From NCBI GenBank assembly GCA_916720425.1, contig CAKARD010000008.1, forward strand, positions 1 to 24,031: a stretch of DNA of 24,031 nt, given 5' to 3'. The position numbers and the translations under genes were made by a program. The notes beneath the pieces are model-generated. The model was not told the DNA's origin. It was given only the letters and a program-made list of their open reading frames with translations, and did not search any database. Below, piece after piece: positions 6,412 through 15,451 of the stretch (the stretch's first letter is position 1; each line of letters opens with the position of its first letter). Source of the stretch: an uncultured Kingella sp. Its GTDB lineage: Bacteria > Pseudomonadota > Gammaproteobacteria > Burkholderiales > Neisseriaceae.

Positions 6412-6615
6412 ATGGCAACATTAGTAGAATTAACAAATATCCATGGACATCGTGTGTATGTTAACACAGATCATATTCGCCGTTTGGAACCACGTGGAGA
6501 GAATCCACCTACAACATTAGTTGTTTACAGTTCTGGAACAAGTGAAACCATTTTTGAAATGGTTGGTTATATTGATGAAATTGCCGATTGGCTCAATGAA
6601 GAAATGGCAAAATAA
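6412..6615 (+). CDS. FlbD-like small protein of unknown function
   Basis: A 67-residue soluble acidic protein: VELTNIHGHRVYVNTDHIRR, then a β-strand TTLVVYSSGTS and a C-terminal helix IADWLNEEM. The arrangement of V.LT...G.....N.D.I, a strand, a short turn and a terminal helix resembles the small FlbD family, first named beside flagellar genes. No flagellar gene is present here, so the name should not be read as a flagellar role. It has its own promoter candidate upstream, AAAGA before the ATG, and a strong terminator directly after the stop, so it is probably an independent, well-expressed monocistronic unit. Confidence 0.65.
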   Translation: MATLVELTNIHGHRVYVNTDHIRRLEPRGENPPTTLVVYSSGTSETIFEMVGYIDEIADWLNEEMAK

Positions 6616-6616
6616 C

Positions 6617-6652
6617 AAAATAACACTGCTAAAATTTTAGCAGTGTTATTTT
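6617..6652. terminator. Bidirectional rho-independent terminator, 36-bp perfect palindrome
   Basis: Every base pairs about the centre 6634/6635, from A6617/T6652 inward. The GC-containing core arm is ACACTGCT, flanked by A-runs on the left and T-runs on the right. It therefore gives a hairpin followed by a U-tract on both strands. It lies between the FlbD-like gene (plus) and the convergent pat gene (minus), whose stop is at 6657-6659, and should end both transcripts. Confidence 0.85.
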
Positions 6653-6656
6653 TCTT

Positions 6657-8963
6657 TTAAGTTAGAGATAAGCGTGCTTCTACCAGTGACGTATCATTGG
6701 GGTGTTGTGTGAGACTAAACCCAAGTTTTAACGCCAGTTTTTGCATGCTTTGATTTTCTGATAATATTTCGGCGCGAATTTGATGAAATCCTTGTGCTTT
6801 TGCTCGTGTAATTAAAGTATGCATGAGTAAACTACCGATACCTTGTCCATGTAAACGGTCTGCAATGCTAATACCGAATTCACAACTGATGCCATTGGGG
6901 TCAGCTGTATAGCTGGCATGTGCCAGAGGATTATGCTCTTCATCATACAATAATATCGCAAACTCACGTTGATAATCTGGTTGTGATAGGCGAGAGAGTA
7001 ATGCTGGAGATAAAGTAGGACTTTTACTCATAAAGCGCATATAACGGCTTTTTTCACTCATTTCGTTGGCTAAGCGTTGGATAAGAGATGCATCTTCTGG
7101 ACGAACGGGGCGTAACCATGCATTCTCACCATTTTTTAGGGCAATGGCCCGTTCTGCATCATAGGCATAAGGGGTAAAAATATTAGGTTTGTTGTCAGGT
7201 TCTTGTAAATTGAGCTTGATGTCACTGCACACGATCCCTTTATTGGCATCGTGATGTAAGGTTAGTTGAACGGTGTGAATTTCGGGTAATCGGCATAAAA
7301 TATCGATACTGGTTAGTATCCAATCTTGCCATATAATGGCTGGCAGACCCAGTTGATTTAAACTACGTGCAGCAATTTCAGGTGTCATTGGGGGTAATAA
7401 TTTAATTTTATGCTTGCGTGCTATTAGTGTTAATACATAGCCAAAAGGTTCCTGTTTTTCCCAAATTAAAAGCATACCGCTACCTGATTTTGGGGGATTA
7501 TCAGGATCGTGGAACACTTGTAAGCCGGTTAGAAAAATTGAAGTATTATTTTTACTAGCGGGCAATACAGCAACAGGCAACAATGGGCGTAAATGTTTAC
7601 GTAGCTCTTCCGCTGCCACAGTTGCATAACGATAATCGTGGAAGGCATGGGTGCGATAACGTTGCTGTTGATGTTGGCGATATAAATTTAATTGTGTTAA
7701 AGCATGCAAGGCATGTTCGGGTTGTTTAAAATGCAAATTTTTGTATTGATTGAAAATTTTTCTTGTGCCTTGGTTATCAGCACTACCTAACCATACTAAT
7801 AATAAAGGTTTGTGCGTGTGTTGTTGTAAACGTGCTATGGTTTGGGCGATTTGAGTGTTATCGTTGCTGTTTTGTCCTGCAAAAATTAAACATACTGCAT
7901 CAGTATTGTCATCTGCCAAAATGCTTTCACATGCCGTTTGAAAAACCCCTGCGCTACTATCAGATGGTAAATTAAGCGGATTACTATTTAGAGGTTTTTG
8001 AGGTAAGATTTTTCCTAGTGTACGTGTGGTAATAGAGGAAATCTGAGCTAATTGTAATTCTGCTTGATGAATGTTTTTTAAGGTTAATGCGCAAATTTGT
8101 GGTGTATTACTCACAAATGCAATATTTTTGCCATGACTACTAATACCTGTGTGAATCAGTTTGGCGGCGGTAAAGAGTTGGGTTAATGAATGTGCAGTTA
8201 AGATGTGCGCGCGCTCTAAAGCTTGTGTAAATAAGGTATCTTGCTCATTATCAGACAAAGTGCTTAGTAATACTACAGGTTTTTGTCGTGCCACAGCGGT
8301 CAATGCGCTTAATAATTCGCGCGGATTATCTAATACATTAATATGTACTAATAATGCGCTGGTATTTTTATCTGCAGCAACATAATCAATAATTTGTCCC
8401 GTACTAATAGGGTAATTTTGTGGATTAAGTGTTAAAAAGCGGCTAAATTTAATATCACGTTCGGTGGCATAAGATTGCATACAATCTGTAATGCCCAGTG
8501 CTTGCCCAATATATGCACAAGCAGGATGTGTCGGCTGTTTAAACCACTCATATAACCCTCTTGATGGTACAGCCAATAGTTTAATATGAGCTTTAGTAGC
8601 TTGTTCACTAATGCGATCTAGTTTATTGCGTGTATTGTGATTGGGTGTGTCTAAATCATTGATTATGATGGCATAATGGATATTCAGTTTTGCCATTTCG
8701 CGTAAAATACTGCTGATTTTATCGGTTGATAATACAATAATGACTGTATCAATATGGATTTCATTGCTGGCTTGAGACAGAGATTCGTAGGATTTTTGTC
8801 CGCATATCGTTTTATGATTGGGATTAATGGGGACAATATGGGGTGCACAACAATGCGCTAATAATTGAGAAAATACATTACGTCCTGTGCTGCCATAACG
8901 CTCTGAAGCCCCAATTACTGCGAGTGTATTGGGAGAAAATAAAGCTTGCAAAGGATGAAACAT
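6657..8963 (-). CDS. Pat/PatZ-type protein lysine acetyltransferase (acyl-CoA synthetase-like + GNAT)
   Basis: A 768-residue fusion. Residues 1-~130 are the CoA-binding Rossmann domain (LAVIGASERYGSTGRNVFSQ). Residues ~140-430 are succinyl-CoA-ligase-like flavodoxin domains. Residues ~440-600 are a shortened ATP-grasp-like part, with GYVLTLIARKHKIKLLPPMT and LKNGENAWLRPVRPEDASL at the junction. A GNAT domain ends the protein with CEFGISIADRLHGQGIGS, which supplies the acetyl-CoA loop and the catalytic-type Glu. The order is that of PatZ/YfiQ, which acetylates lysines in acetyl-CoA synthetase and other proteins. Known PatZ proteins are nearly 900 residues; about 100 residues of the ATP-grasp are missing here, consistent with a non-catalytic synthetase half. 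AAGGAG lies 5 nt before the ATG. It is 9 nt behind hscB and forms an operon with it. Confidence 0.85.
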   Translation of the reverse strand: MFHPLQALFSPNTLAVIGASERYGSTGRNVFSQLLAHCCAPHIVPINPNHKTICGQKSYESLSQASNEIHIDTVIIVLSTDKISSILREMAKLNIHYAIIINDLDTPNHNTRNKLDRISEQATKAHIKLLAVPSRGLYEWFKQPTHPACAYIGQALGITDCMQSYATERDIKFSRFLTLNPQNYPISTGQIIDYVAADKNTSALLVHINVLDNPRELLSALTAVARQKPVVLLSTLSDNEQDTLFTQALERAHILTAHSLTQLFTAAKLIHTGISSHGKNIAFVSNTPQICALTLKNIHQAELQLAQISSITTRTLGKILPQKPLNSNPLNLPSDSSAGVFQTACESILADDNTDAVCLIFAGQNSNDNTQIAQTIARLQQHTHKPLLLVWLGSADNQGTRKIFNQYKNLHFKQPEHALHALTQLNLYRQHQQQRYRTHAFHDYRYATVAAEELRKHLRPLLPVAVLPASKNNTSIFLTGLQVFHDPDNPPKSGSGMLLIWEKQEPFGYVLTLIARKHKIKLLPPMTPEIAARSLNQLGLPAIIWQDWILTSIDILCRLPEIHTVQLTLHHDANKGIVCSDIKLNLQEPDNKPNIFTPYAYDAERAIALKNGENAWLRPVRPEDASLIQRLANEMSEKSRYMRFMSKSPTLSPALLSRLSQPDYQREFAILLYDEEHNPLAHASYTADPNGISCEFGISIADRLHGQGIGSLLMHTLITRAKAQGFHQIRAEILSENQSMQKLALKLGFSLTQHPNDTSLVEARLSLT

Positions 8964-8972
8964 AGTGGCTCC

Positions 8973-9476
8973 TTAACTTAATTGATCGTCTAATTCACCA
9001 AGTGTTTTATTTAAAAAACGACCACGCCGTACATCATCACTGGCTGCTTGCCAGTTTTTCATCGCCAAATGATGGGTTAACTGTGTTAGTAAGGATTGAT
9101 AGGCTTTATCAATTTCAATGTGTAAATTTTTCAGACTGGCTGTATCGTTTTTATCACGTGCATCAGCCAAAGTTTCACGCCACAACATTTGTTGCATTAA
9201 AAAATCAGGATCGACATGTGTATTGTGTGGATCATCAGGGTTGATGTGTTGTTGTTGTAAAATATAGGCCGCTCGTTCCAAAGGATGGCGCAATATTGTA
9301 TAAGCCTGATTAATGGTTGCAGACATCATCATTGCTTGTTTTTGTTCAAAAGTGGATTGAGAGGCAAATTTATCAGGGTGAAATTGGGCAACCAAAGTGT
9401 GATAAGTACGATCTAAATGAGCAATATCTAATGAAAAATCTTCGGATAAACCAAATAGTTCAAAATAAGAAGACAT
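8973..9476 (-). CDS. hscB: Fe-S cluster co-chaperone HscB (J-protein)
   Basis: A 167-residue protein. The N-terminal J-domain shows YFELFGLSEDFSLDIAHLDR, then the HPD motif in QFHPDKFASQ, which stimulates the HscA ATPase. A C-terminal helical IscU-binding domain follows (PDFLMQQMLWRETLADA). It delivers IscU to HscA for transfer of [2Fe-2S] clusters. Three in-frame ATGs lie at 9503, 9488 and 9476. GGAG sits just upstream of the last, 6 nt away, and family members begin right before YFxLFGL, so 9476 is the start. HscB usually sits in the isc cluster next to hscA; here it is paired with pat, so the isc genes must be elsewhere. The 244 nt upstream up to gdhA hold the likely promoter but no clear -35/-10 pair. 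Confidence 0.9.
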   Translation of the reverse strand: MSSYFELFGLSEDFSLDIAHLDRTYHTLVAQFHPDKFASQSTFEQKQAMMMSATINQAYTILRHPLERAAYILQQQHINPDDPHNTHVDPDFLMQQMLWRETLADARDKNDTASLKNLHIEIDKAYQSLLTQLTHHLAMKNWQAASDDVRRGRFLNKTLGELDDQLS

Positions 9477-9695
9477 TGATGACTCCATAGCATTTTTTAT
9501 CAAGATACCATTAAAATGAAGAGATGAAAACCAAATTTATCATAACCACCATAAAACTTGACCGTTTACAGCGAGGATATGCGTTTAATCAGGTTTTGGT
9601 GTCTCAAATTGATATGGGTGTAGCGCGTTTTGCAATAGAAATTCATTGAGGTGATTGATAAATAATTCAATGTTGTTCATAAATCAGTAGAAATG

Positions 9696-9713
9696 CCCTC
9701 CCCAAAGGGAGGG
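9696..9713 (-). terminator. GC-rich hairpin after gdhA, possible terminator
   Basis: CCCTCCC (9696-9702), a 4-nt loop and GGGAGGG (9707-9713) form a perfect 7-bp GC-rich stem 7 nt beyond the gdhA stop. On the minus strand it is followed only by GCATTTCT, so the U-tract is poor; on the plus strand A residues follow. It may be a weak terminator or a 3' stabilising hairpin. Confidence 0.5.
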
Positions 9714-9720
9714 AAAAATA

Positions 9721-11061
9721 TCAAACAATACCTTGCGCTAGCATGGCTTCAGCGACTTTTTTAAAGCCTGCAATATTTGCACCATTAACATAGTTCACAT
9801 AACCGTCATTTTGTGTGCCATTGGCCACACAATTTTCGTGAATATTGGCCATGATGCCGAATAATCTGCCATCCACTTCTTCGGCGGTCCAAGACAAGTG
9901 CATGTGGTTTTGGCTCATTTCTAAGCCAGAAGTAGAGACTCCACCTGCATTCGATGCTTTACCTGGTGCATACAAGATTTTGGCATTAATGAATGCTTCT
10001 ACTGCACCTAAGGTAGAAGGCATATTAGCACCTTCTGCTACGCATTTTACGCCATTTGCTAACAAGGTTTGAGCATTGCTTTGGTCTAGCTCATTTTGTG
10101 TTGCGCAAGGTAAGGCAACATCACAAGGTACACCCCATGGACGTTGGTTTTCATGATATTCCAAACCTTGTTCTTTAGCATAAACAGCCAATCGTTCACG
10201 ACGAACATTTTTTATGTCTAACAAGGCGGCAAATTGTGCTTCGGTCATGCCACTATCAGCAAATTTTACAAAACCATTAGAATCGGAAACGGTTAATACT
10301 TTTGCACCCAACTGCATGGCTTTTTGGCAAGCATATTGTGCTACGTTGCCACTACCTGATACCACTACGCGTTTACCTTCAATGGTATCTCCTTTAGTTT
10401 TTAACATAGATTGAGCAAAATAAACGGTACCGTAACCTGTGGCTTCTGGACGGATTAAGCTGCCACCATAAGACAAACCTTTACCTGTTAATACAGACGT
10501 AAACTCATTAGTTAATTTTTTATATTGACCAAATAAATAACCAATTTCACGACCACCTACACCAATATCCCCAGCAGGAACATCAGTATCTGCACCGATA
10601 TGGCGATACAATTCACTCATAAAGGCTTGACAAAAACGCATGACTTCGGCATCAGATTTTCCTTTTGGATCAAAGTCTGAGCCACCTTTACCACCACCCA
10701 TAGGCAAGGTAGTTAAAGCGTTTTTAAACACCTGTTCAAATGCTAAAAATTTTAATACACCTAAGTTTACAGTAGGATGGAAACGCAAGCCGCCTTTATA
10801 TGGCCCAATGGCAGAATTCATTTGCACACGATAACCACGGTTAACTTGTACTTGACCTTTATCATCTACCCAAGAAACACGGAACATAATGACGCGTTCG
10901 GGTTCCACAATGCGTTCTAGTAATGCTTGTTGTGTGTATTTGGGATTTTTTGCCAAAAAAGGTTGCAAACTGCCAAATACTTCTTCCACAGCTTGGTGAA
11001 ATTCGGGTTGATTGGGATCGCGTTGTTTGATTTTTTGAAACAAGACATTCAAATCGCTCAT
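9721..11061 (-). CDS. gdhA: NADP-specific glutamate dehydrogenase
   Basis: A 446-residue hexameric-type enzyme that aminates 2-oxoglutarate to glutamate with NADPH and ammonia. The N-terminal catalytic domain contains GGLRFHPTVN, FKNALTTLPMGGGKGGSDFD with the active-site lysine region, and PAGDIGVGGREIGYLFGQYK. The coenzyme domain has VVVSGSGNVAQYACQ, and the C-terminal part has EGANMPST and GGVSTSGLEMSQN. Length and motifs fit the GdhA group. AGGAG lies 6 nt before the ATG, and TATAAT on the minus strand (11104-11109 on the plus strand) lies 43 nt upstream without a good -35. It is divergent from the YheT-like gene and transcribed alone, ending near a GC-rich hairpin. Confidence 0.96.
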   Translation of the reverse strand: MSDLNVLFQKIKQRDPNQPEFHQAVEEVFGSLQPFLAKNPKYTQQALLERIVEPERVIMFRVSWVDDKGQVQVNRGYRVQMNSAIGPYKGGLRFHPTVNLGVLKFLAFEQVFKNALTTLPMGGGKGGSDFDPKGKSDAEVMRFCQAFMSELYRHIGADTDVPAGDIGVGGREIGYLFGQYKKLTNEFTSVLTGKGLSYGGSLIRPEATGYGTVYFAQSMLKTKGDTIEGKRVVVSGSGNVAQYACQKAMQLGAKVLTVSDSNGFVKFADSGMTEAQFAALLDIKNVRRERLAVYAKEQGLEYHENQRPWGVPCDVALPCATQNELDQSNAQTLLANGVKCVAEGANMPSTLGAVEAFINAKILYAPGKASNAGGVSTSGLEMSQNHMHLSWTAEEVDGRLFGIMANIHENCVANGTQNDGYVNYVNGANIAGFKKVAEAMLAQGIV

Positions 11062-11348
11062 GATTAACTCCTAAGGGTTGGTGAGAAAGTTTAAGTAACG
11101 AAAATTATATTTATTTATAGTTTAGCAATATTTGTTTATGAAGTCGTATGGTACGAGTGTAAAATGCTAAATTTTGAAAGATTTAGTTAAAAATATATTT
11201 TGTTTGGTTTTTTATTTCAATAAATTCCATAATTTAGCAATTAAAACCTAATTTGTAAGGCATTTATTGAGTTGAATATAACAATAGACTTTAACTTTTG
11301 TGGTATAAACCGTTATACTTCGCTTTTTTCTATTAAATTGAAGATGCT
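11062..11348. promoter_or_regulatory. Divergent promoter region between gdhA and the YheT-like gene
   Basis: This 287-nt AT-rich gap holds start signals for both directions. Toward gdhA there is a TATAAT on the minus strand at 11109-11104. Toward the plus-strand gene there is TATACT at 11314-11319 with a weak TTAACT 17 nt upstream. That -10 overlaps a small inverted repeat, GTATAA (11303-11308), ACCG, TTATAC (11313-11318), which could bind a regulator. No ORF worth reporting. Confidence 0.4.
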
Positions 11349-12260
11349 ATGCAGTATCCTATTCCTCCACGCTGGTTAATAGGTGGTAATGTGCAAACGT
11401 TATATGCAAAATCTTTACAACGAACGGCACCTATTTATCGGCGTGAATTGATTGTTGATCGTTTTGGTGAAGATGTGGTGGCATATGATTTTATTGATGC
11501 TTCTGATCCTGATGCCCCATGTGTGGTTTTATTGCATGGTTTGGAAGGGAGTAGTCATAGTCATTACGCTATAGAACTCATGCATGCGGTTAAGCAACAT
11601 GGTTGGCATGGTGTGGTTGCGCATTTTCGCTCTTGTGGTGGGGTGCCATCTAAGCGTTTGTATCATTCGGGTGATACACTGGAATTGGCTCATATGCTCA
11701 ATGTGTTGGCAACGCGTTATCATACTTTATATGCAGTGGGCGTATCGCTTGGGGGCAATGTATTAGCAAAATATTTGGGTGAAATGGGGGATAAAGCCAT
11801 TTTACGTGCAGCTGCTACTGTTTCTACACCCTTTGATTTGTCGGCATCATCACAAGCGTTATCACAGGGATTGCCTCGTGTGCTTTATACGCCTTATTTT
11901 CTACGTACACTCTTGCCCAAAGTTCCTTATACCGATAAAAAATTTCATAATTTAGGTGAATTTGATGATGCGTTTACCGCACCTATACATGGATTTTTAG
12001 ATAAAGAGGATTATTATCGTCAAGCATCATCTAAACCGTATTTGCGACACATTACGATTCCTACACTATTAATCAACGCATATAACGATCCTTTTGTGCC
12101 ATCCTTTTCGTTGCCCACGCGTAAAGAAATATCGGATAGCGTACAATTGTTGCGTCCCCCAGAGGGAGGACATGCTGCTTTTGTTTCAGGACAAGGGCGA
12201 GGGCATTTGCGCTGGTTACCCAAAACTTTATTACAATGGTTTGAGCAATATGCAATATAA
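11349..12260 (+). CDS. YheT-like alpha/beta hydrolase
   Basis: A 303-residue α/β-hydrolase. The start carries the family's PRWLIGGNVQTLYA. The oxyanion region is VVLLHGLEGSSHSHYA, and HFRSCGGVPSKRLYHSGDT is typical of YheT. The nucleophile Ser133 lies in GVSLGGN, the acidic residue is in INAYNDPFVP and the His in GGHAAFV. The substrate is unknown; relatives are annotated as esterases or hydrolases acting on fatty-acyl or aromatic esters without firm assignment. No signal peptide, so cytoplasmic. It starts about 29 nt after a plausible -10 and is not linked to relA, which follows 66 nt downstream. Confidence 0.85.
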   Translation: MQYPIPPRWLIGGNVQTLYAKSLQRTAPIYRRELIVDRFGEDVVAYDFIDASDPDAPCVVLLHGLEGSSHSHYAIELMHAVKQHGWHGVVAHFRSCGGVPSKRLYHSGDTLELAHMLNVLATRYHTLYAVGVSLGGNVLAKYLGEMGDKAILRAAATVSTPFDLSASSQALSQGLPRVLYTPYFLRTLLPKVPYTDKKFHNLGEFDDAFTAPIHGFLDKEDYYRQASSKPYLRHITIPTLLINAYNDPFVPSFSLPTRKEISDSVQLLRPPEGGHAAFVSGQGRGHLRWLPKTLLQWFEQYAI

Positions 12261-12326
12261 CCATTAAATAGCCGTTAAGGTATAATCAGAGTATGTAATC
12301 TGTACATCTATTGCAAGGAAAAGTGC

Positions 12327-14519
12327 ATGAGTGAAATCACCGATATTGAACAAGCTCGTTTGGATTATGCCCAGTACATCCAAGCTCAATCATTTCAAGA
12401 GCAGCAAATGCTAAACCATGCTTTACAGTTGGCAGAACGTTATTACCCGCCCCAACAAACCACATTTATTGCCAAAGAACCATTATTGCAACACCAACTG
12501 GCAGCAGCAAAAATGGTGGCAGATATGGACTTGTTACCCGAAGCTGTAGCCGCAACAGTTTTGGCTGAAATTTCGACACATTTGGACAATTGGCGTGAAG
12601 TAGTTGGTGAACAATGCGGTGCAACGGTAGTTTCTTTGGTAGAAGGGATAGATGAGGTGCAAAAGCTAACCCATTTTGCACGGATAGATAATTTAAGTAC
12701 GCCAGAAGAGCGTGCCAATCAAGCCGAAACTATGCGCAAAATGTTATTGGCAATGGTATCCGATATTCGTGTGGTATTGATTAAACTGGCATTGCGCACA
12801 CGCACCATGCAATATTTGGTCCATATGCCAGATAGCAGTGAAAAACGTAATATTGCTAAAGAAACCCTAGCTATTTTTGCGCCATTGGCCAATCGTTTGG
12901 GTGTATGGCAACTGAAATGGCAATTAGAGGATTTGGGTTTTCGTCATCAAAATCCTGAAGAATATAAACGTATTGCTAAATTATTGGAAGACAAACGCAC
13001 TGAACGATTGCAGTATATTGAAAACTTTTTGGATATTATTCGCCATGAAATGGACAAAATGAATATTCAATATGATGTAGCAGGGCGTCCTAAGCATATT
13101 TATTCCATTTATAAAAAGATGGTAAAGAAAAAGTTGGATTTTGAAGGCTTGTATGATATTCGTGCGGTGCGTATTTTGGTCAATACGGTGCCAGAATGTT
13201 ATGCGATTTTAGGTGTAATTCATAGTTTATTTCAGCCCATTCCAGGAGAATTTGATGATTATATTGCCAATCCAAAAAGCAATGGTTATAAGAGCTTACA
13301 TACTGTAATAGTTGGGCCTGAAGATAAAAGCATAGAAGTACAAATTCGCACTTTTGAAATGCACCAATTTAATGAATTTGGTGTGGCGGCGCATTGGCGA
13401 TATAAAGAAGGTGGTAAAGGTGATAGCGCATATGAACAAAAAATTGCGTGGTTGCGTCAATTATTAGATTGGCGTGAAAACATGGCGCAAAGTGGAAAAG
13501 AAGATTTAACCAGCGCATTTAAAACCGAATTATTTAATGATACGATTTATGTATTAACACCACATGGCAAAGTATTATCTTTGCCTGCGGGTGCAACACC
13601 GATTGATTTTGCTTATGCATTACACAGTAGCTTAGGCGATCGTTGTCGTGGTGCAAAGGTAGAAGGGCAAATTGTGCCGCTTTCTACACCCCTAGAAAAT
13701 GGGCAACGGGTGGAAATTATCGCGGCCAAAGAAGGGCATCCATCTGTGAATTGGTTGCATGAAGGTTGGGTAAAATCACCCAAAGCCATTAGTAAAATTC
13801 GCGCTTTTATTCGCCAACAAAATGCTGAAACCATCCGTGAAGAAGGCAAAAATCAGTTTGACAAAATTATTGCCAAAATTAATCCAAAGCCTAACCAACA
13901 ACATTTATGTGATAAATTAGGTTTCAAGCAGTTAGATGAATTATACAGCGCATTGGGGCAGGGTGAAATCACACCACGCACCATACAAAAAGCGTGTGGG
14001 ATATTAAATGAAGCAGCAACTGTAGCTGTGAGCGAAACCAGTATTGTCAAAAAATCCAAAATTCAAGCTGGAAACCAAAATGGCGTATTGATAGATGGGC
14101 AAAGTGGATTATTAACAGTATTAGCAAAATGTTGTAAACCCGCCCCACCCGATTTTATTGTAGGTTTTGTAACACGTGATAGAGGCATTTCTATACACCG
14201 TCAAGGTTGTGCCGATTTTGAGCACTTGGCGCAAATGTCGCCCGAAAAAGTCATGCAAGCGAGTTGGTCAGAGAATGAAAGTCATCGCGTTTTTGCGATA
14301 GATATTGAGGTTCGCGCTGAAGACAGAAAAGGTTTATTACGTGATGTTTCTGATACTTTGGCAAGACACAAGGTTAATGTCACTGCTGTACAAACCCAAA
14401 CACGTGATTTAGAGGCGATAATGCGTTTTACTTTAGAAATCAAACAAGTGAGCGAATTACCTCGTATGCTGTCGCAATTAGCTGAAGTCAACGGCATCAT
14501 CAATGTGAGACGACTATGA
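12327..14519 (+). CDS. relA: RelA, (p)ppGpp synthetase
   Basis: A 730-residue long RSH protein with an N-terminal hydrolase-like region (1-~200), synthetase (~230-370), TGS (~410-465), helical and zinc-finger-type region, and a C-terminal ACT domain (to 730). The synthetase has GRPKHIYSIYKKM and EFDD at 308-311, the EXDD signature of monofunctional RelA; SpoT-type enzymes carry RXKD. The hydrolase half lacks the HDxxED metal motif, so ppGpp hydrolysis is not expected. The Cys pair region KCCKPAPPD is present. It makes (p)ppGpp on ribosomes during amino-acid starvation. AAGGA lies 7 nt before the ATG; a perfect TATAAT at 12281-12286 lacks a good -35. The stop overlaps the xerD start (ATGA). 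Confidence 0.95.
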   Translation: MSEITDIEQARLDYAQYIQAQSFQEQQMLNHALQLAERYYPPQQTTFIAKEPLLQHQLAAAKMVADMDLLPEAVAATVLAEISTHLDNWREVVGEQCGATVVSLVEGIDEVQKLTHFARIDNLSTPEERANQAETMRKMLLAMVSDIRVVLIKLALRTRTMQYLVHMPDSSEKRNIAKETLAIFAPLANRLGVWQLKWQLEDLGFRHQNPEEYKRIAKLLEDKRTERLQYIENFLDIIRHEMDKMNIQYDVAGRPKHIYSIYKKMVKKKLDFEGLYDIRAVRILVNTVPECYAILGVIHSLFQPIPGEFDDYIANPKSNGYKSLHTVIVGPEDKSIEVQIRTFEMHQFNEFGVAAHWRYKEGGKGDSAYEQKIAWLRQLLDWRENMAQSGKEDLTSAFKTELFNDTIYVLTPHGKVLSLPAGATPIDFAYALHSSLGDRCRGAKVEGQIVPLSTPLENGQRVEIIAAKEGHPSVNWLHEGWVKSPKAISKIRAFIRQQNAETIREEGKNQFDKIIAKINPKPNQQHLCDKLGFKQLDELYSALGQGEITPRTIQKACGILNEAATVAVSETSIVKKSKIQAGNQNGVLIDGQSGLLTVLAKCCKPAPPDFIVGFVTRDRGISIHRQGCADFEHLAQMSPEKVMQASWSENESHRVFAIDIEVRAEDRKGLLRDVSDTLARHKVNVTAVQTQTRDLEAIMRFTLEIKQVSELPRMLSQLAEVNGIINVRRL

Positions 14520-15400
14520 ATGATGATACCGATTTGATTGAACGGCTGATTGATCATTTATGGTTGCAAGAACGCCTATCGCATAATACATTGGAAGCAT
14601 ATCGGCGTGATTTAAGTAAGCTGGCACAGCGTTTGGCGGGAGTAGGGAAAACTTTTTTAACCGCTAATAATGTGGACATTGCAGCCGCAGTGTATGTGCC
14701 AGAAGAAAAGGTTCGTTCCCAAAGCCGTGCTCTATCAGCCTGCAAGCGTTTGTATTTATGGTTACAAGATATCGGGTTGCGTGAAAGCAATCCTTGTCAA
14801 GAATTGCATGCAGCGCACCAATCGCAACTATTGCCTCCCATTATCACCGAAAAGCACATTGAAGCTTTATTAAATGCTCCCGATGTAACCACGCCCTATG
14901 GTTTGCGTGATAAAGCCTTGTTAGAATTGATTTATGCTACAGGTTTACGTGTAAGTGAAGCAGTAAATTTGCGTTTGGAAGAAGTGAATATTAACAGTGG
15001 CATGATTCGTACCATAGGTAAAGGAGATAAACAACGTATTGTTCCTATGGGCGAAGAAGCGGTGTTTTGGTTGGAAAAATATTTGTGTGAAGCACGTCCC
15101 AAACTATTGAAGAATCATCGTTGTGAAGAAGTGTTCGTTTCACAAAAACGCACAGGCATGAGTCGACAATTAGCGTGGATGGCGGTGAAATATTATGCGC
15201 AACGCGTGGGTATGGGAAATGCCGTTTCTCCGCATAGTTTGCGTCATGCATTTGCAACGCATTTAGTTAATCATGGCGCAGATTTGCGAGTTGTGCAACT
15301 ATTATTAGGACATGCTAGTATTTCTACCACACAAATTTATACCCATGTTGCCAACGAAAGGCTAAAACAAGTGGTACAACAACATCACCCACGCGGCTAA
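14516..15400 (+). CDS. xerD: Tyrosine recombinase XerD
   Basis: A 294-residue recombinase. The core-binding N-terminal domain (LIDHLWLQERLSHNTLEAYR) and catalytic domain carry the active-site set: Arg145 (TGLRVSE), the hairpin Lys in GKGDK, His240 and Arg243 (PHSLRHAFATHL), His266 (GHASIS) and Tyr275 (TQIYTH). The LIERLIDHLWLQERLS start and HHPRG end match XerD better than XerC. With XerC it resolves chromosome dimers at dif, activated by FtsK. It overlaps relA by 4 nt and is probably co-transcribed. No dif-like site was recognised here. Confidence 0.93.
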   Translation: MNDDTDLIERLIDHLWLQERLSHNTLEAYRRDLSKLAQRLAGVGKTFLTANNVDIAAAVYVPEEKVRSQSRALSACKRLYLWLQDIGLRESNPCQELHAAHQSQLLPPIITEKHIEALLNAPDVTTPYGLRDKALLELIYATGLRVSEAVNLRLEEVNINSGMIRTIGKGDKQRIVPMGEEAVFWLEKYLCEARPKLLKNHRCEEVFVSQKRTGMSRQLAWMAVKYYAQRVGMGNAVSPHSLRHAFATHLVNHGADLRVVQLLLGHASISTTQIYTHVANERLKQVVQQHHPRG

Positions 15401-15451
15401 ACACGCTATAATAACGCCTATTTTGAACACTAAATTTAAGAGAACAACACA

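Noticed and set aside
9524..9649. 41-codon plus-strand ORF between hscB and gdhA (begins MKTKFIITTIK)
   Set aside because: No ribosome binding site, no recognisable motif, and it lies over the likely hscB promoter region.
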